Assembly: GCF_963378085.1 (NCBI RefSeq)
Contig: NZ_OY726395.1
Location: 3,534,001 to 3,598,000 of the forward strand
DNA length: 64,000 nt
Source: Mycolicibacterium sp. MU0050
GTDB lineage: Bacteria; Actinomycetota; Actinomycetes; Mycobacteriales; Mycobacteriaceae
Direction: 5' to 3'
Position 1 is the first letter of the stretch, and every line of letters starts with the position of its first letter. Below the pieces are notes generated by a model. That model had not been told where the DNA came from. It searched no databases and saw nothing but the letters and a program-made list of their open reading frames with translations. Below, in pieces: positions 17,633-29,461 of this stretch. Position numbers and translations under genes: made by a program.

Positions 17633-18184
17633 CTAGAGCAGGTCGAGCAGAAACGGCAGCTCCTGCGTGGCGTACCAGGCCAGATCGTGGTCCAGCGCAT
17701 CGCCCACGGTCAGTTCGGCATCCTCGTCGCCGAGATCCGCCTCGTCGATGACCGCCATCGCCGCGCGGACGGCCGGCTCCGCGGCCGCATTGTCGACGTA
17801 GGCCGCCACCACCGCATCGATGCGGCAGGGCGCGCCCACCCGCACCACCGCGTCGTCGAGGTCCGGCCGGACCGTCACCGGCTCGATGTCGGCCACGAGC
17901 ACCGCCCGCCGCAACGGCAAGGAGCGTTCGGCGTCCGTCGGCTCCGCGGCCGTCGCGGCACCGTCGGCGCCGTCGTCGGCGCTCGACTCGGCGGCCAGCA
18001 GCCGCACCGACGCCCGGGCCGCCTCCCCCAACGCCACCTCGGCGAGCTCGTCGTCGTCGCCTTCGGCGTAGGCCTCCCGCAGCGTCGGGGTCACCGCGAA
18101 CGCCGTGCCGCTGACCGGAAACAACTCGCCCTCGGACACCAGTTGGCGCAGCATGCCCAGCGTCGCCGGGATGTAGACCCGCAT
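17633..18184 (-). CDS. Conserved actinobacterial protein (DUF6912, Rv3231c-like)
   Basis: A 183-residue soluble protein with no enzyme motif that I can recognise. It starts MRVYIPATLGMLRQLV and ends DLAWYATQELPFLLDLL, conserved features of this uncharacterised actinobacterial family found beside the desaturase genes. The middle (about 65-85) is acidic and alanine-rich. No signal peptide or membrane segment. It ends 37 bp upstream of the operator pair for the reductase and lies in the same orientation. Function unknown. Confidence 0.8.
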   Translation of the reverse strand: MRVYIPATLGMLRQLVSEGELFPVSGTAFAVTPTLREAYAEGDDDELAEVALGEAARASVRLLAAESSADDGADGAATAAEPTDAERSLPLRRAVLVADIEPVTVRPDLDDAVVRVGAPCRIDAVVAAYVDNAAAEPAVRAAMAVIDEADLGDEDAELTVGDALDHDLAWYATQELPFLLDLL

Positions 18185-18252
18185 TCGGGCAGACTATCGG
18201 GCCACGGCGCGGCGAGGTGCTCGGGGACGCGGGCGACGGACCCCGGCGGGGC

Positions 18253-19665
18253 CTACTGCGCGGCTTCCAGGAGTTCCTCGAGGGCCTCGCGCAGCAGCGC
18301 GGGCAGCACCTCGACGTCGCTCATCGCCTCCCGGTCGGCGTTGATTCCGAAGTACACCGTGCCGCAGTACGACGTCACCCCGATGGCGAGCACCTGGTTG
18401 CGCAGCAGCGGCGGCACCGCATAGGTCTCGAGCAGCTTGGCGCCCGCCACGTACATCTGGCTCTGCGCGCCCGGCACGTTGGTGATCAGCAGGTTGAACA
18501 TCCGCGCGGCGAAGCTGGTCGCCACGCGGATTCCCATGGCGTGCAAGGTCGGTGGCGCGAATCCCGACAGCGTCACGATGGTGCGCGCATCGACGAGGCT
18601 GGGCGCGGTCGGGTGCGACTCGGTGGCATGCGCAATCTGGGACAGTCGTACCACCGCGTTGCCCTCCCCGACGGGCAGGTCGACGAGGAAGGGCGTGACC
18701 TCGCTGATCGCCTGCCCCGGGCCGGCCGCACCGTCGTCGTCCAGCTCCGGGTAGACCGACATCGGCGCCATCGCGCGCACCGTCGAGGTGGGCGTGACGG
18801 GCTCGCCCCGGGACAGCAACCAGTTGCGCAGCGCCCCGGCGACCACCGCCAGGATCACGTCGTTGACGTCGCAGTCGTAGCGCGCCCGCAGCCGTCGATA
18901 GTCGGCGAGGCTGCCGCTGGCCACGGTGAACCGCCGGTTGCGCGACACCCGGGTGTTCAACGGGCTGCTGGGCGCCGTACCGCGGGCCACGGTGCGGGCC
19001 ATGTCCGCGAGTCGCCGGCCGGTGTCGACGAGCTGATCGGAGTTCGTGACGATCCCGGTGACCGCGGACTGCACCGCCGCCAGCTGCTGCCGCGGCCCGG
19101 AGAACCAGTCCCCCACGGCGCCGAGCACCAGCGCGGCGGTGCCGGGCTCGCGCGCCGGAATCCAGATGTCCTCGCCAAACGCCGGTGGCTTGCGGGTCCG
19201 GTCGGCGATCACATGCCCGATCTCCAGCGCCGCCATGCCGTTGACCAGCGCCTGGTGACTCTTGGTGTACAGCGCGATGCGATTGCCCGACAGGCCCTCG
19301 ACCAGGTACATCTCCCACAGCGGCCGGGTCTTGTCCAGCGGGCGGGACCCCAGCCGGGCCACCAGGTCGTGCAGCTGCGCGTCGTTGCCCGGGGACGGCA
19401 ACGCCGAGCGGCGGATGTGATAGGTGATGTCGAAATCGGGGTCGTCGATCCACACCGGCCGCGCCAGGCCCAGGGTGATCTCCCGGACCTTCTGGCGGTA
19501 CCGGGGAACCTGGGGCAGGCGCTGCTCGACGGTGTCCAGCAACGTCTCGTAGCTCAGGCCGGAGCGCGGCCTGCGCAATATCGACAACGATCCGACGTAC
19601 ATCGGCGTCGAACTGTTCTCGAGTTGATAGAAGGACGCATCCGCTCCCGACAACCTCGTCACCAT
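18253..19665 (-). CDS. Wax-ester synthase/diacylglycerol acyltransferase family protein with altered motif
   Basis: A 470-residue WS/DGAT (Tgs) family protein beginning MVTRLSGADASFYQLE, typical of the family. Members esterify diacylglycerol or fatty alcohols with acyl-CoA for lipid storage. The hallmark HHxxxDG appears as HQALVNG (137-143), so the second histidine, normally catalytic, is glutamine and the aspartate is asparagine. The C-terminal NVPGAQ and PPLLRNQVLAIGVTSYCG segments are intact. It may be inactive, slow or differently specific. Near Rv3233c/Rv3234c in position; no ppk2 gene is present between it and the desaturase group. Confidence 0.88.
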   Translation of the reverse strand: MVTRLSGADASFYQLENSSTPMYVGSLSILRRPRSGLSYETLLDTVEQRLPQVPRYRQKVREITLGLARPVWIDDPDFDITYHIRRSALPSPGNDAQLHDLVARLGSRPLDKTRPLWEMYLVEGLSGNRIALYTKSHQALVNGMAALEIGHVIADRTRKPPAFGEDIWIPAREPGTAALVLGAVGDWFSGPRQQLAAVQSAVTGIVTNSDQLVDTGRRLADMARTVARGTAPSSPLNTRVSRNRRFTVASGSLADYRRLRARYDCDVNDVILAVVAGALRNWLLSRGEPVTPTSTVRAMAPMSVYPELDDDGAAGPGQAISEVTPFLVDLPVGEGNAVVRLSQIAHATESHPTAPSLVDARTIVTLSGFAPPTLHAMGIRVATSFAARMFNLLITNVPGAQSQMYVAGAKLLETYAVPPLLRNQVLAIGVTSYCGTVYFGINADREAMSDVEVLPALLREALEELLEAAQ

Positions 19666-19729
19666 TGCCGGTGTCGTCCCCCCTCGCCCGCCGAACTACT
19701 GCTGTCCCACGTTAACCGCCACCACGGGG

Positions 19730-19741
19730 GTTGTGCACAAC
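19730..19741. promoter_or_regulatory. 12-bp palindrome in the tgs-like / DUF6459 divergent gap
   Basis: GTTGTGCACAAC is a perfect palindrome followed at once by a GTGCAC repeat. It lies in the 181-bp gap between the divergent WS/DGAT and DUF6459 genes. Possible operator; no known regulator assigned. Confidence 0.35.
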
Positions 19742-19846
19742 GGGTGCACACGCGGACCGCCGAGACTGTGCCACGATCACTGTCGTCGTTCCTGCCACTC
19801 TCCAGCAGGTCGAGCGTTTTCGCCGCGCAGACCGGAGGATGCCGAG

Positions 19847-20365
19847 ATGACCGTTGCGAGCAGTACCGCTGCCGCCATCCCGCCCGCGATCGTCATCCCG
19901 GTCATCGACTACGAACCCGCGATCGGCGCGGCGGGAGGCGCCGCCGCACCCGCGCTCGCGTCCCCGAGCCCGGCCCGGCCGGGGCGCGCACCCCGCCTCG
20001 AGGCGTTGCCGCCCGGGCCCCGCCCGCCGTCGCGGCATTTCGCTGCCGCGGCGGCCTTCGCCGACGCGGCGCTGCGCACGGTGCTCGAGGTGATCGACCG
20101 GCGCCGGCCGCCGACGCAACTGCGGGCGCTGATGCCGCCCGGGCTGGCCGACTCGGTGCTCGCCTTCACCCGTGCCGCGGGTCCGCGGCGCGGTGCGGCG
20201 GTCCTGCGCCGGGCCCGGGTGCAGCCCTGCGACCGCGACGCGCGGGCCTTCGAGGTCGCCGCCACCTACTCCCGGCACAACCGCACGCATGCGATCGCGT
20301 GCCGCATCGAATGGCGCGGGGCGGCGCCGGACCGCTGGCAGATCGTCGCGCTGCACATCGGCTGA
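19847..20365 (+). CDS. Rv3235-type protein (DUF6459)
   Basis: A 172-residue Ala/Arg/Pro-rich protein. The first ~65 residues are low-complexity; the C-terminal ~110 (FAAAAAFADAALRTVLEVIDRRRPPTQLRALMPP ... RWQIVALHIG) form the conserved DUF6459 domain found beside secA in actinobacteria. It has no signal peptide or catalytic motif. Start taken at the ATG at 19847, since upstream in-frame sequence is not family-like. Its stop is 4 bp from the convergent secA1 stop. Function unknown; a link with secretion is only positional. Confidence 0.8.
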   Translation: MTVASSTAAAIPPAIVIPVIDYEPAIGAAGGAAAPALASPSPARPGRAPRLEALPPGPRPPSRHFAAAAAFADAALRTVLEVIDRRRPPTQLRALMPPGLADSVLAFTRAAGPRRGAAVLRRARVQPCDRDARAFEVAATYSRHNRTHAIACRIEWRGAAPDRWQIVALHIG

Positions 20366-20369
20366 CGAA

Positions 20370-23201
<2,832 letters not shown>

Positions 23202-23316
23202 TGATGTATCCCCTACAGGATTGGAGTTTTATCTCGGCACCATCGTAGGTGACGCGCCGATATACCCCGGAGAAGTCGCCCGCAACCGGCCTCGCGCCCG
23301 ACCCGTGGGCCGGCCT

Positions 23317-23358
23317 CGCGGCCCGGGCGGGAGCCGTCGGACCCCCGCCCGGGCCGCG
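23317..23358. terminator. GC-rich hairpin after hpf
   Basis: A perfect 15-bp inverted repeat (23317-23331 with 23344-23358) with a 12-nt loop, starting 12 bp after the hpf stop on the minus strand. No U-tract follows. It probably ends or attenuates the hpf transcript before secA1. Confidence 0.65.
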
Positions 23359-23370
23359 GACTCGCCGGTG

Positions 23371-24042
23371 TCAGGCCAGTCGGATCAGGCCGTAATCGAA
23401 GGCGTGCCGCCGGTAGACCACCGACGGCTTGTCGGACTCCTTGTCATGGAACAGGAAGAAGTCGTGGCCGACGAGCTCCATCTCGTAGAGCGCATCGTCG
23501 ACCGTCATGGGTTTGGCGGGGTGTTCCTTGACGCGGACCACCTGCCCCGGTTCGTGCGGCTCCGGCGCGGGCTCGACAGCCTCGACGGGCTTGGCCGGCG
23601 GCAGGAACGCCTCCGGCACGACCGCGGTCGCCTCGGCCAGCGAGAGCGGCGTCTTGTCGCCGTAATGGATTTTGCGGCGGTCCTTCTGCCGCCGTAGCCG
23701 GGCCTCGAGTTTTGCGGTCGCAGATTCCAGCGCCGCGTAGAAGCTGTCGGCACAGGCCTCGCCGCGCACGACAGGGCCACGACCGCGCGCGGTGATCTCG
23801 ACATGCTGACAGTTCTTACGCTGACGGCGGTTGCGTTCGTGGTCGAGTTCGACGTCGAACATGTAGATGGTGCGGTCGAAGCGCTCCAAGCGGGCGAGTT
23901 TCTCCGAGACATAATTCCGGAAGTGGTCGGGCACCTCGACGTTGCGGCCCTTGACCACCACTTCGGCGTTCGGTCCAGACGGCCGCGCCTCCGGCTTTTC
24001 GGAGACCAGGGTCTGGGCAGAATTCACGGATTGGCTTGACAT
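23371..24042 (-). CDS. hpf: Long-form ribosome hibernation promoting factor
   Basis: A 223-residue long HPF. N-terminal S30AE domain (about 30-130; VVVKGRNVEVPDHFRNYVSEKLARLERFD and VEITARGRGPVVRGEA) binds the 30S decoding region, and the C-terminal domain (about 165-223; PAKPMTVDDALYEMELVGHDFFLFHDKES) drives 100S dimer contacts. Start at the ATG at 24040-24042 (MSSQSVNS); a 21-residue in-frame extension upstream is not family-like. Preceded by a 308-bp leader gap with a UUCG hairpin. Corresponds to Rv3241c. Confidence 0.93.
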   Translation of the reverse strand: MSSQSVNSAQTLVSEKPEARPSGPNAEVVVKGRNVEVPDHFRNYVSEKLARLERFDRTIYMFDVELDHERNRRQRKNCQHVEITARGRGPVVRGEACADSFYAALESATAKLEARLRRQKDRRKIHYGDKTPLSLAEATAVVPEAFLPPAKPVEAVEPAPEPHEPGQVVRVKEHPAKPMTVDDALYEMELVGHDFFLFHDKESDKPSVVYRRHAFDYGLIRLA

Positions 24043-24350
24043 GCTTGACAACTCGATTCTGTGTCGCTTTGCACGCCAGAAGCGTGCCTGGCTGATACAC
24101 AACATGCGCGGTGAGAATTTCCGACGCTCGATCCACCGGCGCCTACGGTCGAAAACTCACCTCCTCACGCTTCGGCCCCACACTTCGGTGTGGGCCTCGG
24201 GTCAGAAGCCCGCCGCAAGGGATTGCGGTCGTTGCACCCGAAGGTAGTCGCAGTTCACCCAAACGTGCCACCCTTTTGGTGGACCCGTTGCCGGAACTTT
24301 CGACCGGCGTTACATCCGCGCGCAGAAGGCGTCGAAAACCCGGCGCGCAC
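24043..24350. other. Intergenic leader region between comF and hpf
   Basis: 308 bp without a supportable gene. It must contain the hpf promoter. It carries a hairpin with a UUCG tetraloop (24173-24195) and a weaker CCACC/GGTGG stem near 24268-24282, both about 130-240 nt before hpf. No clear DosR or SigH box was found. Confidence 0.6.
24173..24195. other. UUCG-tetraloop hairpin upstream of hpf
   Basis: CCCACAC-TTCG-GTGTGGG forms a 7-bp stem closed by a TTCG loop, extended by GG/CC with one bulged C. On the minus strand the loop reads CGAA. It lies 131-153 nt before the hpf start and could be a leader structure or the end of the comF transcript. Confidence 0.5.
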
Positions 24351-24986
24351 TCACGCGTGCGCCAGCGTGAGCACACCCGTCACGCGGGCCCCGGCAGTTT
24401 GCAGGACGCGCACCGATTCGCGCGCCGTGCTGCCCGTGGTGACGATGTCGTCGACGACCAGAACCTCCGCCGGGCGGGGCGCGCGGCGGGTCAGCCGGAC
24501 GCGGCCGGCGACGTTGCGTTCGCGGCCGCGGCTGTCGAGTCCGACCGAGTCGCGCGCCGTCGCGCGCATCCGCAGCACGGGCGCCACGGTGATCCGGGGG
24601 TGATCGGCCACCGCGGCGGTGGCCAGCCGCAGCACCGGATCGCCGCCGCGGCGGCGCGCCGAGGACCGCCGGGTGGGCGCGGGCACCAGCACCAGCGGCA
24701 GCGTCACCAGGCCCCAGCCCAGCAGGTGGTGGATGCCGACGCCCAGCGCGGCCGCCAGCGGCGGGGCCAGATCGGTGCGCCGCCGCTCCTTCAGCGCGAC
24801 GATGGCCGCGCGACGCGCCCCGGCGTAGCGCCCCAGGGCGAACACCGGCACCCCGGGGTCCTGGCGCGGCGTCACCAGGTGCGGCTGGTCGGCAGCCACC
24901 GTCAACGCCGACGCGCAGGCCGCACACCAGCGGGTCCCCGCAGCGCCACAGCCGCCGCATTCCAGCGGCAGGATCAGATCGAGCAC
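24351..24986 (-). CDS. comF: ComF-family phosphoribosyltransferase-like protein
   Basis: A 211-residue ComF/GntX family protein. N-terminal zinc-ribbon cysteines (CGGCG, CAAC) are followed by a phosphoribosyltransferase fold with the PRPP loop EVLVVDDIVTTGSTA near residues 172-186. Members aid DNA uptake or salvage in other bacteria; its role in mycobacteria is not established. GTG start at 24984-24986. It lies 32 bp after lpqB's stop in the same orientation, the conserved mtrA-mtrB-lpqB-comF order. Confidence 0.88.
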   Translation of the reverse strand: MLDLILPLECGGCGAAGTRWCAACASALTVAADQPHLVTPRQDPGVPVFALGRYAGARRAAIVALKERRRTDLAPPLAAALGVGIHHLLGWGLVTLPLVLVPAPTRRSSARRRGGDPVLRLATAAVADHPRITVAPVLRMRATARDSVGLDSRGRERNVAGRVRLTRRAPRPAEVLVVDDIVTTGSTARESVRVLQTAGARVTGVLTLAHA

Positions 24987-25018
24987 ACCAGCAGTGTGCG
25001 GGCGCCCACCGACACCGC

Positions 25019-26797
25019 TCAGCCCGGCAGCACCGGCACCGCGCCGGGGGCCATGAAGGCGCGCACGCCCGACCAGGCCTGCTCGTTGTCGGCGCCGGAG
25101 CCCGACAGCTGCATGACGCCCACTTGATCGGCCACGTAGACCGTCGACGGGTTGGCCACCACCGTCCCGACCGGCATCGTCAGCCCGCGGCTGGGGCCGT
25201 CGGAGTTCACCCCGTCGAGATTCACATAGGACACCGGGTGCGCGGGATCGTTGCGACTGACGACGATGTCGTCGCCGGTGCGCCAGGACAGCGACACCAC
25301 CGAGGAACCCAGCCCGAAGCCGAGGCGCCGCGGGTAGGTCAGGGCGAACTGCCCGCCCGGGGTCTCCTCCACGGCCGACAGGATCACCTGCCCCTCGACC
25401 ACCAGGGCGGCGCGGGTGCCGTCGCGGGACAGCTGCAGTTCGGTGACGTCACCGGGAAACTTCGTGGCCACCGCGATCGAGTCGACCGGGACCCGGGCCG
25501 GCGCCCCGGTGGCGGCCTCCTGGGTCACCCGCACCACATTGTTGCCGTCGACCACCACCCACACCGCACCGTCCAGCGCCCAGGTGGGCCGGGTGATGGT
25601 GCGGCCCTTGAGGGCCTCCACGGCGTCCTGGCCGTTGCTGTCGATCCAGAGCGTGGAGGCCACCTCAGGGGTGTCGACCCGCACGGCCACCACCGATGCG
25701 ACACCGTTGCCATCGCGCGCCAACGCGGCCGAGCGCTGATCGGGCAGCTCGCCCAACGCGCCGTCGACGCGGGTGGCGCGCTGCCCGTCGAGGAACATCA
25801 GCGACCCACCCACCAGCGCGTGCAGGCCGGCCGAGGCCCCGACGGCCGCACCCGGGTCGGTCGCCGCGACATCGGAGGTCTGCCAGCCGTCGGCGAACCT
25901 GTCGTCCAGCGGGAGACCGTCCACGTTGATCACGTAGGGACCCCGGACGTCGGCGCGGGCCAGCGTCCAGATGATCTGTGCGGCAAGCAGAGCCCGGCTC
26001 TGCGGGTCCGAACTCGGCAGGTTCTCCAATTCTATCCGCGCGCCGCCGTACCCGCGGCCGATGCCGGTCTTGCCGCCGTCGGCACGGGTGACGGGCCCGC
26101 GCAGTCGCAGCGGCGCGGCCAGCATGTTGCGCACCGAGTTGGCGATCTCGGGGCGCGGCCCGGAGATCAGTTTGGACACCAGTTCGGTGGCCAGCTGGTC
26201 CCGGTCGTAGACGGCCACGTAGCGCGGATCGGGCACCGTGGTCTTGCCGGTCGGGTCGACGAAGTACAGCGGGTGTCGCTTGTAGGTCTCCTGGAACTGC
26301 CGCCAGTCCAGGAAGACTCCGTTGGGCAACTTGTCGATGCGCCATCCATCGGGGGTGTTCACCAACTCGATGGGCCCCGGGTCGGGCAGCGAACCCTCCG
26401 CGGTCTCGAACACGCCCATGTCCGACAGCGATCCCAGGATGTCGGCCTGCATCTGCACCGAAATCCTGCCCGCACTGCGGGTTTCGGAGAACACCACGCG
26501 GTCGATGAGCAGTGCGCTGCCGGCGTCGTCCCACCCGCGTGAGGCGGACTCGGTGAGGAACTGCCGGGCCGCCAGATGCCGGTTTCCGGGATCGGCTGTC
26601 GCCTTGAGGAATTCGCGCAGCAGCTGGTCGGGCGCCATCCCGGGGGTGGGCTTGGGCAGATCCTGGGGGGCGGGCCGCTCGACGGTCCCGATCGCCTGCG
26701 GCGCCGAGGAATTGGGCACCCCGGCACACCCCGCGAGCACCGCGAGCACCGCGACGACGGTACCCAACGCGAGCAGCAGGCACAGCGGGCGGCTCAC
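25019..26797 (-). CDS. lpqB: LpqB, lipoprotein partner of MtrAB
   Basis: A 592-residue lipoprotein. The signal peptide ends in the lipobox LAGC (Cys24), followed by a GerMN domain (about 195-320) and a C-terminal beta-propeller-like domain. In mycobacteria LpqB interacts with the sensor MtrB outside the membrane and modulates MtrA output and cell division. GTG start overlapping the mtrB stop by 4 bp, so translation is coupled. Length and order match Rv3244c. Confidence 0.96.
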   Translation of the reverse strand: MSRPLCLLLALGTVVAVLAVLAGCAGVPNSSAPQAIGTVERPAPQDLPKPTPGMAPDQLLREFLKATADPGNRHLAARQFLTESASRGWDDAGSALLIDRVVFSETRSAGRISVQMQADILGSLSDMGVFETAEGSLPDPGPIELVNTPDGWRIDKLPNGVFLDWRQFQETYKRHPLYFVDPTGKTTVPDPRYVAVYDRDQLATELVSKLISGPRPEIANSVRNMLAAPLRLRGPVTRADGGKTGIGRGYGGARIELENLPSSDPQSRALLAAQIIWTLARADVRGPYVINVDGLPLDDRFADGWQTSDVAATDPGAAVGASAGLHALVGGSLMFLDGQRATRVDGALGELPDQRSAALARDGNGVASVVAVRVDTPEVASTLWIDSNGQDAVEALKGRTITRPTWALDGAVWVVVDGNNVVRVTQEAATGAPARVPVDSIAVATKFPGDVTELQLSRDGTRAALVVEGQVILSAVEETPGGQFALTYPRRLGFGLGSSVVSLSWRTGDDIVVSRNDPAHPVSYVNLDGVNSDGPSRGLTMPVGTVVANPSTVYVADQVGVMQLSGSGADNEQAWSGVRAFMAPGAVPVLPG

Positions 26798-28461
26798 ACG
26801 CCTTCTCCGGCGTGCTCGCGGTCCCGGGTCGGCCGCTGCCGGTCCCGGCTTTCGGCGCCCACCGGCTTCATCGGCAGCGGACTCGTGGTGACCTTGTGCC
26901 CGCGCACCAACGGCAACGTCAGCCGGAAGCAGGAGCCGTTGCCGGGCTCACCCCAGGCCTCCAGCCGACCTTGGTGCAACCGAGCGTCCTCGATGCTGAT
27001 CGCCAGCCCCAGGCCGGTGCCGCCGGAGCGTCGCACCCGCGCGGGGTCCGACCGCCAGAACCGACTGAACACCAACTTCTCCTCACCCGGACGCAAACCC
27101 ACACCATAATCACGCACCGTCACCGCGACCGTGTCTTCGTCGGCGGCCATCCGGATGCGCACCGGCTTGTGTTCGGCGTGGTCGATCGCGTTGGCGATGA
27201 GGTTGCGCAGAATGCGCTCGACCCGGCGCGGGTCGACCTCGGCGATGACGTCCTCCTCGGGCATGTCCACCAGCAACTCGATGCCCGCGTCGTCGGCGAG
27301 GTGCCCGACGTTGTCCAACGCGCTGTTGACCGTCGAACGCAGGTCGACCGCCTCCACCGACAGCTCGGCGACCCCTGCGTCGTGCCGGGAAATCTCCAGC
27401 AGGTCGTTGAGCAGCGATTCGAAGCGGTCCAGTTCGTTGACCATCAGCTCGGTGGAGCGCCGCAGCGACGGGTCGAGCTCCTCGCGCTGGTCGTGGATCA
27501 AGTCGGCGGCCATCCGCACCGTCGTCAGCGGGGTGCGCAACTCGTGGCTGACGTCGGAGGTGAAGCGCCGCTGCAGGTTTCCGAACTCCTCCAGCTGGGT
27601 GATCTGGCGGCTGAGGCTTTCGGCCATGTCGTTGAACGACACCGCCAGGCGGGCCATGTCGTCCTCGCCGCGCACGGGCATCCGCTCGGTGAGGTGTCCC
27701 TCGGCGAACCGCTCGGCGATCTGGGACGCCGATCGCACCGGCTGCACCACCTGCCGCGACACCAGCCAGGCGATGCCCGCCAGCAGCACCAGCAGCACCA
27801 GGCCGCCGGTCACCATGGTGCCGCGCACCAACGCGATGGTGCGCTCCTCGCCGGACAGCGGGAAGATCAGGTACAGCTCCAGGTTGGTCACCCGCGAGGC
27901 TGTCGGCGAGCCGATGACCAGCGCCGATCCCGAGAACCCCTCGGTATGCACGGTGGCGTACTGGTAGCTGACCTGCCCCGCCTTGACGAACTCGCGCAGC
28001 GCCTCGGGCACCTCGTCGACGGGCCCGGCCGCGGTGGCGGCACGCGGCCCGTCGCCCGGCACCACCAACACCGCATCGAAGGTGCCGGCCAGCCCGGTGC
28101 CCCAGGTGGGTGCGGCCCGGGAGGTCAGGGTGTTACGCGCCAACTGCAGGCTGCTGTCCAGCGAGCGGGTCTCCTCGCCACCGACAATTCCGGCGACGGC
28201 CGTGCTGGCCCGCTCGATCTCCTCGGTCGCCGCGCGCACCTTGACGTCGAGCACCCGGTCGGTGATCTGGCTGGTGAGCACGAAGCCGAGCACCAGGATG
28301 ACGGTCAGCGACAGCCCGAGCGTCAGCACCACCACGCGCAGTTGCAGGGACCGGCGCCAGGCGACCCCGACGGCCCGGCTCAACGCGTTCAGCCCGCGCA
28401 GCAGCGGACCCGACCGTCCCCAGCGACCCCGGCTGCGCCGTTTGGAGCGCCCGATGATCAT
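26794..28461 (-). CDS. mtrB: MtrB sensor histidine kinase
   Basis: A 555-residue membrane kinase: helix 1 about 41-62, extracellular sensor to about 213, helix 2 about 214-234, HAMP, dimerisation helix with [15 protein letters not shown] (His306) and HATPase with N-box [11 protein letters not shown] and G-boxes DYGVGL and GGTGLGLAI. It phosphorylates MtrA and is linked to septum and cell-wall control. ATG at 28459-28461. mtrA ends 47 bp upstream and lpqB overlaps downstream, forming the conserved operon. Confidence 0.97.
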   Translation of the reverse strand: MIIGRSKRRSRGRWGRSGPLLRGLNALSRAVGVAWRRSLQLRVVVLTLGLSLTVILVLGFVLTSQITDRVLDVKVRAATEEIERASTAVAGIVGGEETRSLDSSLQLARNTLTSRAAPTWGTGLAGTFDAVLVVPGDGPRAATAAGPVDEVPEALREFVKAGQVSYQYATVHTEGFSGSALVIGSPTASRVTNLELYLIFPLSGEERTIALVRGTMVTGGLVLLVLLAGIAWLVSRQVVQPVRSASQIAERFAEGHLTERMPVRGEDDMARLAVSFNDMAESLSRQITQLEEFGNLQRRFTSDVSHELRTPLTTVRMAADLIHDQREELDPSLRRSTELMVNELDRFESLLNDLLEISRHDAGVAELSVEAVDLRSTVNSALDNVGHLADDAGIELLVDMPEEDVIAEVDPRRVERILRNLIANAIDHAEHKPVRIRMAADEDTVAVTVRDYGVGLRPGEEKLVFSRFWRSDPARVRRSGGTGLGLAISIEDARLHQGRLEAWGEPGNGSCFRLTLPLVRGHKVTTSPLPMKPVGAESRDRQRPTRDREHAGEGV

Positions 28462-28508
28462 GCGCTGAACTCAGGTCCGTCGCCGCCGGCGGGCGGGCTC
28501 ACGGCGCC

Positions 28509-29186
28509 TCACGGAGGTCCGGCCTTGTATCCCACTCCTCGAACGGTCAGCACCACCTGCGGGTTCTCCGGGTCCTTCTCCACCTTGGCCCGCAACCGCT
28601 GCACATGCACATTCACCAGCCGGGTGTCGGCGGGATGGCGGTAACCCCACACCTGTTCGAGCAGCACATCCCGAGTAAACACCTGCCGCGGTTTCCGTGC
28701 CAGCGCCACCAGCAGGTCGAACTCCAGGGGCGTCAGCGAGATCTGTTCGCCCTGCCGGGTGACCTTGTGGGCGGGGACGTCGATCTCCACGTCGCCGATC
28801 GACAGCATCTCGGCCGGCTCGTCCTCGTTACGGCGCAGCCGCGCACGGACCCGGGCGACCAACTCCTTGGGCTTGAAGGGCTTCATGACGTAGTCGTCGG
28901 CCCCCGACTCGAGCCCGAGCACCACGTCGACGGTGTCGGTCTTGGCCGTGAGCATCACGATCGGCACCCCGGAGTCGGCGCGCAGTACGCGGCAGACGTC
29001 GATGCCGTTCATCCCGGGCAGCATGAGGTCCAGCAGGACCAGATCGGGGCGCAACTCCCGCACCGCCGTGAGCGCCTGGGTGCCATCCCCGATGACGGCA
29101 GTGTCGAAACCCTCGTTCCGCAGGACGATGGTCAGCATCTCGGCCAACGAAGCGTCGTCGTCGACGACCAGGATTCTTTGCCTCAT
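28509..29186 (-). CDS. mtrA: MtrA response regulator
   Basis: A 225-residue OmpR-type regulator: receiver domain 1-120 with phospho-acceptor Asp53 (LLDLMLPGMNG) and acidic pocket VVDDD, then a winged helix (about 130-225; VFTRDVLLEQVWGYRHPADTRLVNVHVQRLRAKV). It controls chromosome replication, division and cell-wall hydrolase genes. Start at the ATG at 29184-29186 (MRQRILVVDDD); a longer in-frame ORF upstream to 29336 is not homologous. An inverted repeat TGTCAC/GTGACA lies 13 bp upstream. Confidence 0.97.
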   Translation of the reverse strand: MRQRILVVDDDASLAEMLTIVLRNEGFDTAVIGDGTQALTAVRELRPDLVLLDLMLPGMNGIDVCRVLRADSGVPIVMLTAKTDTVDVVLGLESGADDYVMKPFKPKELVARVRARLRRNEDEPAEMLSIGDVEIDVPAHKVTRQGEQISLTPLEFDLLVALARKPRQVFTRDVLLEQVWGYRHPADTRLVNVHVQRLRAKVEKDPENPQVVLTVRGVGYKAGPP

Positions 29187-29198
29187 GACTGTCCATGG

Positions 29199-29216
29199 TG
29201 TCACCAAAACGTGACA
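29199..29216. promoter_or_regulatory. Inverted repeat before mtrA, possible autoregulatory site
   Basis: TGTCAC-CAAAAC-GTGACA is a perfect 6-bp inverted repeat with a 6-bp spacer, 13-30 bp upstream of the mtrA start codon. MtrA sites contain GTCAC-like words, normally as direct repeats, so this inverted form is only suggestive. Confidence 0.45.
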
Positions 29217-29344
29217 AAACGCCGCTACGACGCTGGGCGTTTCGCATCTGGCGCAGGCCGCGAGCGGTATCACCGCCCCATGTCCGGGCCCCGGACGGCG
29301 ATCGGATCCGCGCGCGGAAACCGTCCGCGCGGTCACACAGATAG

Positions 29345-29383
29345 TTGACGATACGTCAATTCTGACCTACGGTGCGTCAGAAT
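29345..29383. promoter_or_regulatory. Two nested inverted repeats upstream of the NTF2-like/VOC operon
   Basis: TTGACG-ATA-CGTCAA (29345-29359) and ATTCTGAC-N9-GTCAGAAT (29359-29383) are both perfect and share a TGAC/GTCA half-site, giving four half-sites in 39 bp. They lie 79-117 bp before the ATG of the first gene. Strong operator-like pattern; regulator unknown and not encoded next to it. Confidence 0.7.
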
Positions 29384-29461
29384 GTAACCTGCGCCACACA
29401 CGCTGACCTGCGCGACATGAGTCACCCAGCCCTTCGACGCGCCTGCCAGAGAGGTACCGCC

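Noticed and set aside
29187..29336. 50-residue N-terminal extension of MtrA
   Set aside because: The receiver domain starts at MRQRILVVDDD; the extension overlaps the inverted repeat and is not conserved.
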